Of a stretch of DNA of 64,000 nucleotides, positions 40,013-51,201 are shown one piece after another. The notes below the pieces were generated by a model. The model ran no database searches. It was not told the DNA's origin and saw nothing but the letters and a program-made list of their open reading frames with translations. Position 1 is the first letter of the stretch. Each line of letters starts with the position of its first letter. The stretch comes from Sulfuricurvum sp. GTDB taxonomy: Bacteria; Campylobacterota; Campylobacteria; Campylobacterales; Sulfurimonadaceae. The position numbers and the translations under genes were made by a program. The stretch lies in NCBI RefSeq assembly GCF_030691015.1, contig NZ_JAUYFF010000001.1, positions 310,001-374,000 of the forward strand, in the 5' to 3' direction.

Positions 40013-41802
40013 CCTTTTTGAAGGTCAAGATAATTCTTGACCTCTCTTACAACTTCTTCATCTTCACCGATATCCGCCCACCGAAATTTTTTACCGCTTT
40101 GGATACTCCCCTCTAATAAATCACCGCTTGAGCGAAATTTCAGATCGAGTGCCGCTATCTCAAATCCGCTGGTACAACTGCTAAACGACTCTAAACGCTC
40201 ATTTTTACCGCTTTTATTCGTATAGAGATAACAATACCCCTGCAACCCCGTACGGCTCACCCGACCGCGCAGCTGATGGAGTGTCGAGAGACCCAACCGT
40301 TCCGCTCCGACGATCACGACTGTGGAGAGTCGCGGGAGAGAGATCCCTACTTCGACGACGGTGGTCGCAAGGAGAATACTCCCCTTTTCGCGAAACTCCA
40401 TCAATACCGCCTCTTTCTCTTTGTCTTTGCCGTGGGTGACGTAGACATTCTCGAAATTTTTTTCCCAGTACCCTCGCGCTTCCTCGATGCTTTGGTAATC
40501 GATGCTCTCGCTTTGCTCTACCAGCGGATAGACAATAAGGACTTGATGCTTTTGTAAAATCTCAAAGCGAATACGATCTAATAATTTTGTAAAATCACTT
40601 TTACCGATGATGCGAGTTGTGATATTTTTGGTAAAAGGGGTTTGGACGATCAGACTCACATCAATATGGGCCGAATCGATCATCGCCTGTGTACGGGGAA
40701 TCGGGGTGGCGGAGAATTGGAGATAGTGTGGAGAGGTATCATTCTCGGTAAGTTTCGTTAAGGAATGGCGCTGTGCCGTTCCGAAACGGTGCTGTTCATC
40801 CACCATAACGAGTCCCGCTTCAGGGAGGCTTCGATGAAGCAATGCATGGGTTCCGATGATGAAATCATACTCTTCCAAAGAGCCCTTTTTTGTTGCATTG
40901 GTCACCAATGCTATTCGTAAATTGGGGAGAAATTTTTGCGCCTCTTCATAGAGCTGAGCCGCAAGGATCGTCGTCGGTGCCATCAAAATGGAGCGATAAG
41001 GACGCATCAAAATAACAGAGGCTAAAATCACCATCGTTTTCCCCGATCCGACATCCCCCACAATCATCCGTCGAGAGCCATATTGCCCTCTGAGATCACT
41101 CTCAATCTCGCCAATCGCTTTTTTTTGATCCTCCGTCAATTCGAACGGAAGGGTTTTTATCCACGCATGAACATCACCTGAAGCACGATAGGAGGTTTTA
41201 TGAAAACGGCGTTTAAGACGGAGACGACGCATATACTCAAAAAGTTCGGCAAATTTAAGGGCGTGATATTGCTGTTCATTCAGAGGCTTTGGAAGATCGG
41301 GAAAATGGATTGCATAAAGTTCACGGGCTATCTTTTCGGGAAGTCCGTCTGCAATAATATTTTCAACGGTAATATTTTTTTCAACTAAGCGGCGCATCAC
41401 ATCGGCACGAAGCGGCGTTTTATAAATCGGAACGAGGGAGCCGACGGCACTGATCTTCATCGGATGGACTATCGTCCATTTTCCCAACTCCCACTGCGCC
41501 TTGCCGCTGAAAAAAGCACGCTCTCCACGGGGGAATTGATGAATCATATAGGGCTTGGGATGAAATATTACCCCCTCAATCACACTCTCTAGATTATGTG
41601 CAAAAAAGGTGATTTTGAGGGTTTTAGGAGTGCGTACAACGTGCTCTACCGTCGCATCGATAACACAGGCGGAGTTATGGAGTAGCTCACTGCTTAAACG
41701 ACGATCTTCGAACGAGGTAGGGGTGAGGAGGGAGAGAGCGGTGATACTTCCAATCCCTAAACGGTGAAACTTTTCACCCTCCTCACTTGGTAACGATAGC
41801 AT
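40009..41802 (-). CDS. recG: ATP-dependent DNA helicase RecG
   Basis: MIVGDVGSGKTMVI, VMVDEQHRFG, QFSATPIPRTQAM, LRGRVSRTGLQGYCYLY. Confidence 0.93.
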   Translation of the reverse strand: MLSLPSEEGEKFHRLGIGSITALSLLTPTSFEDRRLSSELLHNSACVIDATVEHVVRTPKTLKITFFAHNLESVIEGVIFHPKPYMIHQFPRGERAFFSGKAQWELGKWTIVHPMKISAVGSLVPIYKTPLRADVMRRLVEKNITVENIIADGLPEKIARELYAIHFPDLPKPLNEQQYHALKFAELFEYMRRLRLKRRFHKTSYRASGDVHAWIKTLPFELTEDQKKAIGEIESDLRGQYGSRRMIVGDVGSGKTMVILASVILMRPYRSILMAPTTILAAQLYEEAQKFLPNLRIALVTNATKKGSLEEYDFIIGTHALLHRSLPEAGLVMVDEQHRFGTAQRHSLTKLTENDTSPHYLQFSATPIPRTQAMIDSAHIDVSLIVQTPFTKNITTRIIGKSDFTKLLDRIRFEILQKHQVLIVYPLVEQSESIDYQSIEEARGYWEKNFENVYVTHGKDKEKEAVLMEFREKGSILLATTVVEVGISLPRLSTVVIVGAERLGLSTLHQLRGRVSRTGLQGYCYLYTNKSGKNERLESFSSCTSGFEIAALDLKFRSSGDLLEGSIQSGKKFRWADIGEDEEVVREVKNYLDLQKG

Positions 41803-43069
41803 AGCTAAGATCGCGAATTTCGCCGTGGCGTTTGATAAAATCGTTCACATCCTCTAGGGTAAGGGTACGAATCATCTCCAATTCCTGCGCACTCGATCCG
41901 AGCGGTTTGCCCTGATAATATTCGCTGAATGTTCGACCCAAACGCTGAGAGAGAGTTTCGACACGCAACGGCTCAGAACCGAGCAAAAATTTACGCGCTT
42001 GATCAAGCTCATTTTGGGTGACACCGCCTCGAACAAAAGTATCGATTACTTCAACCACTGTTTTTTTAGCTTCATCCTGCGATTCAAGTTTGGTTTGCAA
42101 ATAACCGCTGAAATAGGTATTAGTTTTCGCAACCGAGAGACGGGAATAAGCGGAGTAAGCAAGTCCACGCTTCACTCGAATCTCCTCCATCAATCGGCTT
42201 CCAAATCCGCTGGAGCCGAGGATAAACATGGCGACACGGGCTTTAAAAAACTCCGGATCACCCTCATTCATAGCAAATGGGGCACCGAAATAGAGATAAG
42301 CCTGCTCCGTCTGAGGACGCTTTAGGATCGATTCTTTTGGCTCTTTTCGCGGCTCGTAATGGCGCTCTTTCCCTATTTTACCCGCTTCTAATAGACTCAG
42401 GAGAGATTGCACTTTCGCTTTTGCCTCAGTGATAGAAATATCGCCTCCCATAACGATAAGGGCATTGTTAAGGATTAAATGATCTTTTTTAAACGTTTCA
42501 ATATCACTCAGATTAATCGCTTTAATGCTCTTTTTAGTCCCGATATTAGGCACCGCCATCGGTGTCCCTTCAAAAAGAACCGCTTTAAGCTCTTCAGAGG
42601 CAACCGTATCGAAGTCAGCCTCTTTACGGGCGATATCGCTGAGTGCCATTGTTTTTACTTTTTCGAGTGATTTGTCGGTAAAGTTAGGCTCTCGCAACTG
42701 TTCGTTTAAAAGGGAGAGTCCTGTATCGAACTCCTCTTTGAGAGATCCTAGTTCGATAACGAACGTCTCATTCCCCGCATTGCTGCTGAGCTGTATAGCA
42801 CGTGCGTCAAGGGCATCGGCAAAACCGACGGAACCGCGTCTTAGTGACCCTTCATTCAACATTTTGCCGCTGAGCCGCGCCAAACCAAAAGATTTCCCCT
42901 CATCAATACTGCCACTATGGGTGAAGACAACCTGCATAGAGACGATCGGAAGACGTTTATCCTCTTCGAAAATAAAAGGGATTTTTACCCCTTTAACTTC
43001 TATAAAATCCAATGTGCTTGCCATAAGTGCTTGCCCTAATAGTAAAATCGCTAAAAATAAACGTGTCAC
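41783..43069 (-). CDS. M16 family peptidase-like protein
   Basis: M16 fold features (VEVIDTFVRGGVTQNELDQARKFLLG; EEIRVKRGLAYSAYSRL). N-terminal site reads FTHSGSIDEGKSFGLARLSGKML. Confidence 0.88.
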   Translation of the reverse strand: MTRLFLAILLLGQALMASTLDFIEVKGVKIPFIFEEDKRLPIVSMQVVFTHSGSIDEGKSFGLARLSGKMLNEGSLRRGSVGFADALDARAIQLSSNAGNETFVIELGSLKEEFDTGLSLLNEQLREPNFTDKSLEKVKTMALSDIARKEADFDTVASEELKAVLFEGTPMAVPNIGTKKSIKAINLSDIETFKKDHLILNNALIVMGGDISITEAKAKVQSLLSLLEAGKIGKERHYEPRKEPKESILKRPQTEQAYLYFGAPFAMNEGDPEFFKARVAMFILGSSGFGSRLMEEIRVKRGLAYSAYSRLSVAKTNTYFSGYLQTKLESQDEAKKTVVEVIDTFVRGGVTQNELDQARKFLLGSEPLRVETLSQRLGRTFSEYYQGKPLGSSAQELEMIRTLTLEDVNDFIKRHGEIRDLSYAIVTK

Positions 43070-44112
43070 TCAAATTTTTCCAAAATCTCATACGCCGTAT
43101 TACGAATTGCCGGTATTTCTCCGATATCACGGATCAAATGTACCATCTCATCTTTTGCCATCCTAAACCCTGCCCCCGCACTGCGGACAACGTTCTCTTC
43201 CATCATGGTAGAGCCCAAATCGTTTGCCCCGAACAGCAATGCCATCTGACCGATGTAAGGCCCTTGGGTCACCCAAGAACTTTGGATATTGGGGAAATTA
43301 TCTAAAAAGAGACGAGATACCGCTAACAGTCTAAGATAACGGTTGGATGATTGTTTTTCAATCTCGGGATGCTCTTCCATCAGCTGGGTATTCTGCCCCT
43401 GAAACGACCACATAATAAAGGCTCTAAAGCCGTGTGTTTCGTCCTGAAGATCACGGATGAGATTCCAATGCTCGATAATCTCTTCATCGGTCTCGACCGT
43501 CCCGTACATCATCGTCGCTGTTGACATAATACCGAGTTTATGCGCTTGGCGGTGTACATCCACCCACTCTAACGAATCCATTTTTTTCGGAGCGATAATA
43601 TCGCGTACACGGTCACTGAGAATCTCAGCCCCTGCACCCGGAATCGATGCGAGCCCTTTGGCTTTCAAACGGCTCAAACACTCTTGAATCGAGATATGGG
43701 AAACTTTAGCGATAAAATCAAGCTCAATCGAAGAGAAGCCGTGGATGGTGATCGTCGGATATTTGGTGTGAATATGTTCCACCAAATCCTCGTACCATTC
43801 GATTTTGAGTTTCGGGTGAACACCCCCTTGGAACAAAATCTGTGTCCCGCCGATCTCAAGGAGTTCATCGATTTTTTGGTCGATCTCTTCAAAGGTGAGG
43901 ACATAGGCATCTTCATCTTTACCGTGACGGTAGAAAGCGCAGAACTTACAATCAACCCAACAAACGTTGGTGTAGTTGATATTACGGTCTACGACAAAGG
44001 TCGTGATCCCCTCAGGATGGAGCTCTTTTTTTCGAGCCGTCGCCATTTTCCCCAGTTCTTTGAGGTCAGCATGACGGATAAGTTCTAAGGCTTGTTCTTT
44101 ACTAAGACGCAT
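43066..44112 (-). CDS. mqnC: Cyclic dehypoxanthine futalosine synthase (radical SAM, menaquinone futalosine pathway)
   Basis: NYTNVCWVDCKFCAFYR radical SAM CxxxCxxC motif; FQGGVHPKLKIEWYEDLVEHI; GAGAEILSDRVRDIIAPKK. Confidence 0.92.
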   Translation of the reverse strand: MRLSKEQALELIRHADLKELGKMATARKKELHPEGITTFVVDRNINYTNVCWVDCKFCAFYRHGKDEDAYVLTFEEIDQKIDELLEIGGTQILFQGGVHPKLKIEWYEDLVEHIHTKYPTITIHGFSSIELDFIAKVSHISIQECLSRLKAKGLASIPGAGAEILSDRVRDIIAPKKMDSLEWVDVHRQAHKLGIMSTATMMYGTVETDEEIIEHWNLIRDLQDETHGFRAFIMWSFQGQNTQLMEEHPEIEKQSSNRYLRLLAVSRLFLDNFPNIQSSWVTQGPYIGQMALLFGANDLGSTMMEENVVRSAGAGFRMAKDEMVHLIRDIGEIPAIRNTAYEILEKFE

Positions 44113-44118
44113 AATGAC

Positions 44119-44517
44119 CTATTTATCTCGCGAAATAGCGTCAAGAACGCCGTTAATAAACTTCGGTGATTGCTCGCTTCCGAATGCTTTTGCAACTTCG
44201 ATTGCTTCGTTGATGATAACAGCCGAATCGAGTTCTCCGAACATAATCTCATATCCGCCAAGACGGAGCGTGGCGCGCTCAATCGATCCCAAACGGTCGA
44301 AATCCCAATCTTTGAGGTGTTTAATGATTGCTTCGTCTACCTCTTCCAAATGGTCCGTTACCCCTTTGAACAAATCAAGGGCAAAATCACGCTGTTTGTT
44401 ACGGATCTTTTTCTCTTCGAGAATCTCATCACTAAAATCAGAGATTGTCTGATTTCCTAAATCGTATGCGTACAATAAACTCACAACCGCCATGCGGGCT
44501 TGATGACGTGTCGCCAT
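44119..44517 (-). CDS. nusB: Transcription antitermination factor NusB
   Basis: [22 protein letters not shown]...RATLRLGGYEIMFGELDSAVIINEAIEVAKAFG...FINGVLDAI. Confidence 0.95.
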   Translation of the reverse strand: MATRHQARMAVVSLLYAYDLGNQTISDFSDEILEEKKIRNKQRDFALDLFKGVTDHLEEVDEAIIKHLKDWDFDRLGSIERATLRLGGYEIMFGELDSAVIINEAIEVAKAFGSEQSPKFINGVLDAISRDK

Positions 44518-44993
44518 TATGCGCCGATCTCAGCGTACAGATCAAGCATCTCGATAACAACGGTCATCGCTTCGAACCCTTTGTTCCCTGCTTTGGTTCC
44601 TGCACGTTCAATCGCCTGCTCGATGGTATCGGTCGTCAAAAGACCGAATGAAACCGGTTTTTTATGTTTCAAGCTTACCGTTGCAATCCCTTTGGTCGCT
44701 TCAGCAGAGACATAATCGAAATGAGGAGTTGAGCCGCGAATGACCGCACCCAATGCACATACCGCATCGTATTTACCACTGCTGAGAAGCTGCTCAATTA
44801 CCATAGGAAGTTCAAACGCACCCGGTGCCAAAACGTGAGTCAACTCATCCGCGTTTCCGCCGTGACGTGCATAGGCATCTTTTGCCCCTTCTACGAGACG
44901 ATCAACGATAAAGTGGTTCCAGCGTGTACTAACGATCGCTACTCTTTTGTCCGTGCGAACACGAAGTTGTCCTTCGATAAGTTTCATTTTCAA
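44517..44993 (-). CDS. ribH: 6,7-dimethyl-8-ribityllumazine synthase
   Basis: [36 protein letters not shown]. Confidence 0.97.
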   Translation of the reverse strand: MKMKLIEGQLRVRTDKRVAIVSTRWNHFIVDRLVEGAKDAYARHGGNADELTHVLAPGAFELPMVIEQLLSSGKYDAVCALGAVIRGSTPHFDYVSAEATKGIATVSLKHKKPVSFGLLTTDTIEQAIERAGTKAGNKGFEAMTVVIEMLDLYAEIGA

Positions 44994-45790
44994 TTTCCTT
45001 TAAGTGAGTCAATTTTCAACAGCGTTTCGCTTAACGCTTCTAATTGTTCTAATTTTAGCATATTTGGTCCGTCACTCAAAGCGCAAATAGGATCAAAGTG
45101 TGTTTCGAAGAAAAATCCGTCCACTCCGACGGCTGCCGCGGCGCGTGCGAGGTGAGGGACCATCGAGCTGTCTCCACCTGTTTTACCTGTACCATTACCC
45201 GGCATCTGTACCGAGTGGGTCGCATCGAAAATAACGGGAGCGTATTCGCGCATAATGACGAGGGAGCGCATATCAACGACGAGGTTGCCGTATCCAAAGG
45301 ATGAACCCCGCTCACACAACAAAACGCCGTGTTTTTGGGAAGCTTCGTAGCTAACCTCATCACACCCGCGCGTTTTAAGTACTTTCGCCACCGAAAAACG
45401 CATATCGGCAGGGGTCATAAACTGCCCTTTTTTGATGTTAACGATCTTGTCGGTTTTAGCCGCTGCTACGAGCAAATCGGTTTGACGGCATAAAAAAGCG
45501 GGGATTTGAAGCATATCGACCACTTCCGCTGCGATGGGAACTTGATAGCTCTCATGGACATCGGTGACGATTTTATAGCCGAAATCGTCTTTGACCTTTT
45601 GCAAGATCCGAAGTCCCTCTTCGATTCCCGGTCCGCGATAACTATCGAGTGACGTACGGTTAGCTTTATCAAAACTCGATTTGAAATAAAAATCAAAGCG
45701 CGGGTCATTTTGGTAACGCTCTAAGCTTTTGGCGATTTTAAAAATCGACTCTTCACTTTCGATGACACACGGTCCGGCTAAAAGGATCAT
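44990..45790 (-). CDS. kdsA: 3-deoxy-8-phosphooctulonate synthase
   Basis: [41 protein letters not shown]. Confidence 0.97.
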   Translation of the reverse strand: MILLAGPCVIESEESIFKIAKSLERYQNDPRFDFYFKSSFDKANRTSLDSYRGPGIEEGLRILQKVKDDFGYKIVTDVHESYQVPIAAEVVDMLQIPAFLCRQTDLLVAAAKTDKIVNIKKGQFMTPADMRFSVAKVLKTRGCDEVSYEASQKHGVLLCERGSSFGYGNLVVDMRSLVIMREYAPVIFDATHSVQMPGNGTGKTGGDSSMVPHLARAAAAVGVDGFFFETHFDPICALSDGPNMLKLEQLEALSETLLKIDSLKGN

Positions 45791-45835
45791 AGGATATTCC
45801 TCGATGTTAATTGGTGTAATTGTACTGAGAAAAAA

Positions 45836-47065
45836 TTAAAATCCCGTGTGACATTGGGGTTTAGTTTTAGAGAGATACTCCATCCCTTTTGTACATTGAC
45901 GATGAAGGAGATATCGGTATCCTCGCATAATTATTCTTTTCACCCAATACCCCAAAAGACCGCTGATTCGAATCACTCCAAAGAGAGAAATGGCGGCGTA
46001 ATTTCCCCCTAGTGCCACCATCATCCCCTCCATCCGTATTTTGGCACGTCTCATCTCACGATTCTCAATCGATGCAAGAATATTTTCTGCCGCAAAGATG
46101 CCGCTTTGCTCGGCACTCTGGGCTGTAGGGGGAAGTAATTCTCCATCAAATTCTCGAAGCTCGGCAATATCGCCTGCCGCAAATACCTTATCATACATCC
46201 CGACACGTAAATACTCATCGACAATAAGCTGCGACTTTTTATTTTTAGAAACATTGATTGTCGATGTCAATGTTGAAGCAACTATCCCTCCCGTAAAAAT
46301 CATAAAATCAAAACAAAGACTCTTATCATTGTTCAGCATTACAGTATGTTCTTCAACCGAGGTGATACGAGAGTGATTGATGATTTTTACCCCGAGCTGC
46401 GTGAGCCTCTGTGTCGCTTTTTTAATCAGATACGGCTCCATCCCCTCCAAAACGCTCTGGTGCGGAATAATTAAAAAAATATGGATATTATCGCAAGTAA
46501 GGGTGTTATCTTTATGAAATACACGGATATAGTTTGCCATCTCGGCGGCAATCTCGACACCGCTCAATCCGCCACCGCCGATAACGACGTTAAAAGGTTC
46601 ACTGCACCATCCCCCCTCGCTCTCCATACGTGCATAAAGGCGTTGTTCAAACTGATGTTTAAAAGAGAGAGCACTGGGGAGAGTTTTAACCCCATGGGAG
46701 TGTTCACGTAGCCCCGGAGTAGCACTATTATACGCCGTTCGGCTACCGCTACAGAGGAGAAGATAATCATAGGGATGGCACGAGTTTTGCCCGCTGGCAC
46801 ATTTGTTCTCAAAATCGATCTCACGCACAGTATCTTTGATAAACGTCACATGTTCACCGTAACTCAGACATAAAGCGACCAAATCGATCGTGACACGGGT
46901 CATCGAGCACTCATTGGCAATCAGTTCATACGCTTCGGTTTGGAGATAATGGTACGGGTGCTGATCGATCAGAACTATATCACATAGATTTGAGGAGGCA
47001 AGAGTTTGGAGTGCTTTTACCCCCGCATACCCGCCGCCGACAATAATGACACGTTGACGTTTCAT
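45836..47065 (-). CDS. NDH-2-like NAD(P)/FAD-dependent oxidoreductase
   Basis: MKRQRVIIVGGGYAGVKALQTL; VVIGGGGLSGVEIAAEM; VFAAGDIAEL. Confidence 0.88.
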   Translation of the reverse strand: MKRQRVIIVGGGYAGVKALQTLASSNLCDIVLIDQHPYHYLQTEAYELIANECSMTRVTIDLVALCLSYGEHVTFIKDTVREIDFENKCASGQNSCHPYDYLLLCSGSRTAYNSATPGLREHSHGVKTLPSALSFKHQFEQRLYARMESEGGWCSEPFNVVIGGGGLSGVEIAAEMANYIRVFHKDNTLTCDNIHIFLIIPHQSVLEGMEPYLIKKATQRLTQLGVKIINHSRITSVEEHTVMLNNDKSLCFDFMIFTGGIVASTLTSTINVSKNKKSQLIVDEYLRVGMYDKVFAAGDIAELREFDGELLPPTAQSAEQSGIFAAENILASIENREMRRAKIRMEGMMVALGGNYAAISLFGVIRISGLLGYWVKRIIMRGYRYLLHRQCTKGMEYLSKTKPQCHTGF

Positions 47066-47097
47066 CTCATACCTTAGGACTATAGTATTTGATACGA

Positions 47098-48243
47098 TTA
47101 TAGCATAATGGTTTTTGAACACATCACCGCTGAGCTAAACGCCCACTGGAAGTTATATCCCCCAAGTTCCCCCGTCACGTCCACCGTTTCACCGATAAAA
47201 TAAAGATTGGGAACGGTATACGCCTCCATTGTAAGAGGATTGAGTTCTTCGCATGCGACTCCGCCGCGACACGCTTCGGCTTTGGCTAAACCAAATGTCC
47301 CTGAGGGTGCCATGGCATAGTGACGGATACTCAAAAGCTTTTCGAATTCCTGCGGATTCAAACGGTTGCACCCTTTGTCTTCCAGCCCTATTGCTTCTAA
47401 AAAAGCTTTCATAAACCGTTTAGGCAGGGGGATTGCCGTAGAGATACTCTTTTTCTCTTTTTTAAGGATGTTCACATCAAAATCGGGGAGAAAATCGATC
47501 ACAATTTCACCTTTATGCCAGTAAAGCGACGCGGAGAGGACAACGAGACCGCTAATCCCTTTGTGGGCAAAGAGCAAATCCTCATCCAACGTTTTCCCCG
47601 CGACATGAATTCGGGCAGGGAAACTGATTCCGCTAAGTTCTTTCATCCAAAACTCTTTAGGTTGCAGTGTCAGTCCCACCAATGCAGGGGAAAACGGTAC
47701 GGTTTTTATCCTGTAGCTTTGAGCGATTTTCAATCCTATATCACTCGCACCAAGCTCTTTATAACTTGCCCCACCTGTTGCCACAACCACTTTTTCGGCG
47801 GTAAACTTCCCCTTATCGGTAGTTACCACGAACGGATTTTGCCCCTCTACGGAAAGGATTTTATATCCCAAAAGGAGATCGCATCCGCTTGTTTTTCCCA
47901 TCAAAATAGTGATAATCTCATCGGAGCTTTTCGGACAGAAATAATAGCGCTCTTTACGGATTACCGGTCGCAATCCGCCTGCTTTGAAATAGTCCAAAAG
48001 TGCTTTTTGTCCAAATACCGATAACGCTTGTTTGACAAGGTTTTCATCTCCGAGAAAGTGACTCTCATCGACCTCTACGTTGGTAAGGTTACATTTGCCT
48101 CCGCCCGAAGCTTTGAGTTTCAGCGCAGGTCGGGTATTTCCCTCGATAATCGCGACAGAGAGGGAACTGTTTTGGCGTACCTGTGCGGCGCACATAAGCC
48201 CGCCCGCCCCTGCTCCAAGGATAAGCACATCGTAGTGTTTCAT
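47098..48243 (-). CDS. HI0933/BaiN-like flavoprotein
   Basis: VLILGAGAGGLMCA; LKASGGGKCNLTN; GETVDVTGELGGYNFQWAFSSA. Confidence 0.9.
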   Translation of the reverse strand: MKHYDVLILGAGAGGLMCAAQVRQNSSLSVAIIEGNTRPALKLKASGGGKCNLTNVEVDESHFLGDENLVKQALSVFGQKALLDYFKAGGLRPVIRKERYYFCPKSSDEIITILMGKTSGCDLLLGYKILSVEGQNPFVVTTDKGKFTAEKVVVATGGASYKELGASDIGLKIAQSYRIKTVPFSPALVGLTLQPKEFWMKELSGISFPARIHVAGKTLDEDLLFAHKGISGLVVLSASLYWHKGEIVIDFLPDFDVNILKKEKKSISTAIPLPKRFMKAFLEAIGLEDKGCNRLNPQEFEKLLSIRHYAMAPSGTFGLAKAEACRGGVACEELNPLTMEAYTVPNLYFIGETVDVTGELGGYNFQWAFSSAVMCSKTIML

Positions 48244-48813
48244 TTAACGCTTAATCAGTCGAAGTGCCAAGCCCAGAGCCAGCAATGAAATAGCGATAAT
48301 ATGAGCTGTTTCTAACGTGCGGTAACCAAGCAAAAGGTGGATAATAACCAGAACGACTCCAATGTAAAGAATCTTGTACCACGCTTTGACGTGCGGAGCG
48401 ATGGAGAGTACCAGCAACGCACCCAAACCGACGGTTAAAAAGAGATGGGTAAAAAACAATTTTCCGATATACCCAAGGGCAAATTGGTGTGACGCGATAA
48501 AGAAAAGCAGATGCAGTGCTGCGTATCCTACAGCAAAACCCCCGAGCAGTTTTTTAAACTCCACCAGATCAAAACGGATATAGGTACGCAGAGGCTGAAC
48601 CCAAAAAGCGAGGATAAGGAGCCATAATGCACTTATTCCTGCAATTTTGGAGAAAAAGTAGAGTTTATTTTTCACAATGGGGAGAGAAGAAGAAAAAGCA
48701 TTTTCGCCCCATACGACCACTTCATCAAACCACACGATCCCCGATCCGTAAAGAAAGAGGATACCCATGAACATCAACGGGATTAAAGCTAAAAGGACGA
48801 TTATATATCTCAT
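48244..48813 (-). CDS. Ferric reductase-like transmembrane protein (MsrQ/YedZ-like)
   Basis: Multi-TM; GISALWLLILAFWVQPLRTY...LGGFAVGYAALHLLFF. Confidence 0.75.
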   Translation of the reverse strand: MRYIIVLLALIPLMFMGILFLYGSGIVWFDEVVVWGENAFSSSLPIVKNKLYFFSKIAGISALWLLILAFWVQPLRTYIRFDLVEFKKLLGGFAVGYAALHLLFFIASHQFALGYIGKLFFTHLFLTVGLGALLVLSIAPHVKAWYKILYIGVVLVIIHLLLGYRTLETAHIIAISLLALGLALRLIKR

Positions 48814-48875
48814 GTTGAAAGTGTATCAAATTCTCTCTTGGATATAATACGTTTATATTTTTCCAAAGGGATAGA

Positions 48876-50192
48876 ATGTCTAAAAAGCTTCATATCGTTT
48901 CACTCGGTTGTACCAAAAATCTCGTCGATACCGAGGTGATGCTCGGACGGCTCAAAGATTTTGAAATGACCGATGCAAGTGATGAAGCAGACGTTATCAT
49001 CGTCAATACCTGCGGGTTCATCGATGCGGCAAAACAAGAGTCACTCAACACTATTTTCAATCTCGACGCAGGGCGCAAACGTGATTCGGTTCTGGTAATG
49101 GCGGGGTGTCTTTCTGAGCGATACAAAGAGGAACTTTCCAAAGAACTCAAAGAGGTCGATATTTTCACCGGTGTCGGCGATTACGACAAAATCGATGAAC
49201 TCCTTGCCGCCAAACAAAGCCGTTTTACCCCTGAGGTCTATCTGATCGACGGTGCCGAGCGGGTCGTAACGGGATCAACCTACCATGCTTATGTCAAACT
49301 CTCCGAGGGGTGCAATCAAGTGTGCAGTTTCTGCGCCATCCCCTCGTTCAAAGGGAAACTCCATTCGCGTGATTTAGAGAGTATCGCCCGCGAGGTCGAA
49401 GGGTTGGTTGCCAAAGGGTATTATGATTTCAGTTTCGTATCCCAAGACTCTAGTTCGTATCTGCGGGATCAAAATACGCAAGACGGCCTTATTCACCTCA
49501 TTAAACGGATCGAATTGATCGATGGGGTAAAAAGCGCTCGGATTTTGTATCTCTACCCTTCGACCACAACATTGAAACTGATCAAAACAATCGGAGATTC
49601 GAAAGTGTTCCATAACTATTTCGATATGCCGATCCAACACATCAACGACGATATGCTCCGTATCATGAAGCGAGGGTTTGGAAAAGCCAAAACCCTCGAA
49701 CTCCTCAATGCAATGAAAGCACTCCCTAACCCCTTTATCCGTACCAGCTTCATCGTCGGTCATCCGCAAGAGTCTGAGGCTATGTTCGATGAGATGGCGG
49801 AATTTGCAGAGAGTTTCGGGTTTGATCGCCTCAACGTTTTCAGCTACTCCGACGAAGAGGGGACGAGTGCGTATACAATGGATGAAAAAATCGCTCCCAA
49901 AGTGATCAACGCCCGTGCCAAAAAATTGGGGAAAATCGCTTCTAACGTCGAAGTGGAAAGTCTACAAAAACTCGTTACTCAAGAAATTTCTCTCATCATA
50001 GACGGTGAGAGTGACGAACACGAATTCCTCCTAAGCGCACGGGCCCTCAACTGGGCACCCGATGTGGACGGCGAAATTTACGTCAACGACCGCGAAATAG
50101 AGGGTGAGCTCAGTTTCGGTAAAATCTACCGTGCCCGTATCACTGAACTTGCACAAACACGCCCTTTGGCGACCGTAACGGGAAATGTCTGA
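48876..50192 (+). CDS. rimO: Ribosomal protein S12 methylthiotransferase
   Basis: SLGCTKNLVDTEVMLGRL; SEGCNQVCSFCAIPSFKGKLHSR. Confidence 0.97.
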   Translation: MSKKLHIVSLGCTKNLVDTEVMLGRLKDFEMTDASDEADVIIVNTCGFIDAAKQESLNTIFNLDAGRKRDSVLVMAGCLSERYKEELSKELKEVDIFTGVGDYDKIDELLAAKQSRFTPEVYLIDGAERVVTGSTYHAYVKLSEGCNQVCSFCAIPSFKGKLHSRDLESIAREVEGLVAKGYYDFSFVSQDSSSYLRDQNTQDGLIHLIKRIELIDGVKSARILYLYPSTTTLKLIKTIGDSKVFHNYFDMPIQHINDDMLRIMKRGFGKAKTLELLNAMKALPNPFIRTSFIVGHPQESEAMFDEMAEFAESFGFDRLNVFSYSDEEGTSAYTMDEKIAPKVINARAKKLGKIASNVEVESLQKLVTQEISLIIDGESDEHEFLLSARALNWAPDVDGEIYVNDREIEGELSFGKIYRARITELAQTRPLATVTGNV

Positions 50193-51201
50193 ACTCCTCC
50201 ATCTTGATCTTCTAAAAGAGGAGAGAGTTCTCCTCGCCTTTTCTGGCGGGGTCGATTCAACCGCCCTCTTCCATCTTCTACTTGAACATAATATTACGTT
50301 TGACATTGCCCATGTCAACTACCACACCCGCGAGTCCAGCGATGCTGAGGAGCAAAGTGCAATTGCTCTCGCACAAAAATACAATTTGCAATACTATATC
50401 CACTCCTGCCGATTGGGAGGAGTCAATTTTGAACACCGCGCCCGCGAAGAGCGGTACAAATTTTTCGGCTATCTGATGAAAAAGCACTCCTACCGCTATC
50501 TCCTCACCGCCCATCAGCTCAACGACCGGTTAGAGTGGCTGATGATGCAAATGTGCCGAGGGTCAGGTCTTCCTGAGATGCTTGGGATTCGCTCACACGA
50601 CCGGCGTGATGATATCGAGATACTGCGCCCTCTTTTGGAATGGGATCGCGACTCTATCGAAGCGTATCTTCATACACATAATATCCCTCACCATATCGAT
50701 GAAAGCAATGCCGATGAGCGATACACCCGCAACTTTTTCCGCCATCGCTACAGTGCGCCGATGATGCGTGATTATCGAGATGCCATCCGTCGCAGTTTTC
50801 GCTATCTTGAAGAGGATAATGAGTCGTTGATTGAACCGATGGATTTCCTATCGGCGGAAGAGCTCTCCTACGCACACAACCCGCACACATTCCGCTCACT
50901 CCTGTACGGAATCGATCGCTTTTTCAAATCGCGTGGCATTCTCCTCACGCAGCACGATAAAGAGGCACTTAAAAAAGGGGGAGAACATATCATTGCGCGA
51001 CGCTTTGCCCTCTCCATAGAGAAAAAGTATACTTTTATCGCCCCTTATGAACATACTGTCGTGATGGATAAAGGATTTCGTGAAAAGTGCAGAGCATTAA
51101 AAATAGGGGTTAAGTTGCGGGGCTACCTTTATGGTGCCCCGAGGGCATTCGAAGTTATCCGTCGATTAAAAGACGATTTAACACCTCTTCGATTCGACTG
51201 A
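50185..51201 (+). CDS. tilS: tRNA(Ile)-lysidine synthase
   Basis: LLAFSGGVDSTALFHLL; TAHQLNDRLEWLMMQMCRGSGL. Confidence 0.93.
   Translation: MSELLHLDLLKEERVLLAFSGGVDSTALFHLLLEHNITFDIAHVNYHTRESSDAEEQSAIALAQKYNLQYYIHSCRLGGVNFEHRAREERYKFFGYLMKKHSYRYLLTAHQLNDRLEWLMMQMCRGSGLPEMLGIRSHDRRDDIEILRPLLEWDRDSIEAYLHTHNIPHHIDESNADERYTRNFFRHRYSAPMMRDYRDAIRRSFRYLEEDNESLIEPMDFLSAEELSYAHNPHTFRSLLYGIDRFFKSRGILLTQHDKEALKKGGEHIIARRFALSIEKKYTFIAPYEHTVVMDKGFREKCRALKIGVKLRGYLYGAPRAFEVIRRLKDDLTPLRFD

Noticed and set aside
42525-43166. 213-aa plus-strand ORF over the M16 peptidase gene
   Set aside because: Ser/Leu-rich antisense shadow frame; the minus-strand gene has clear homology features.
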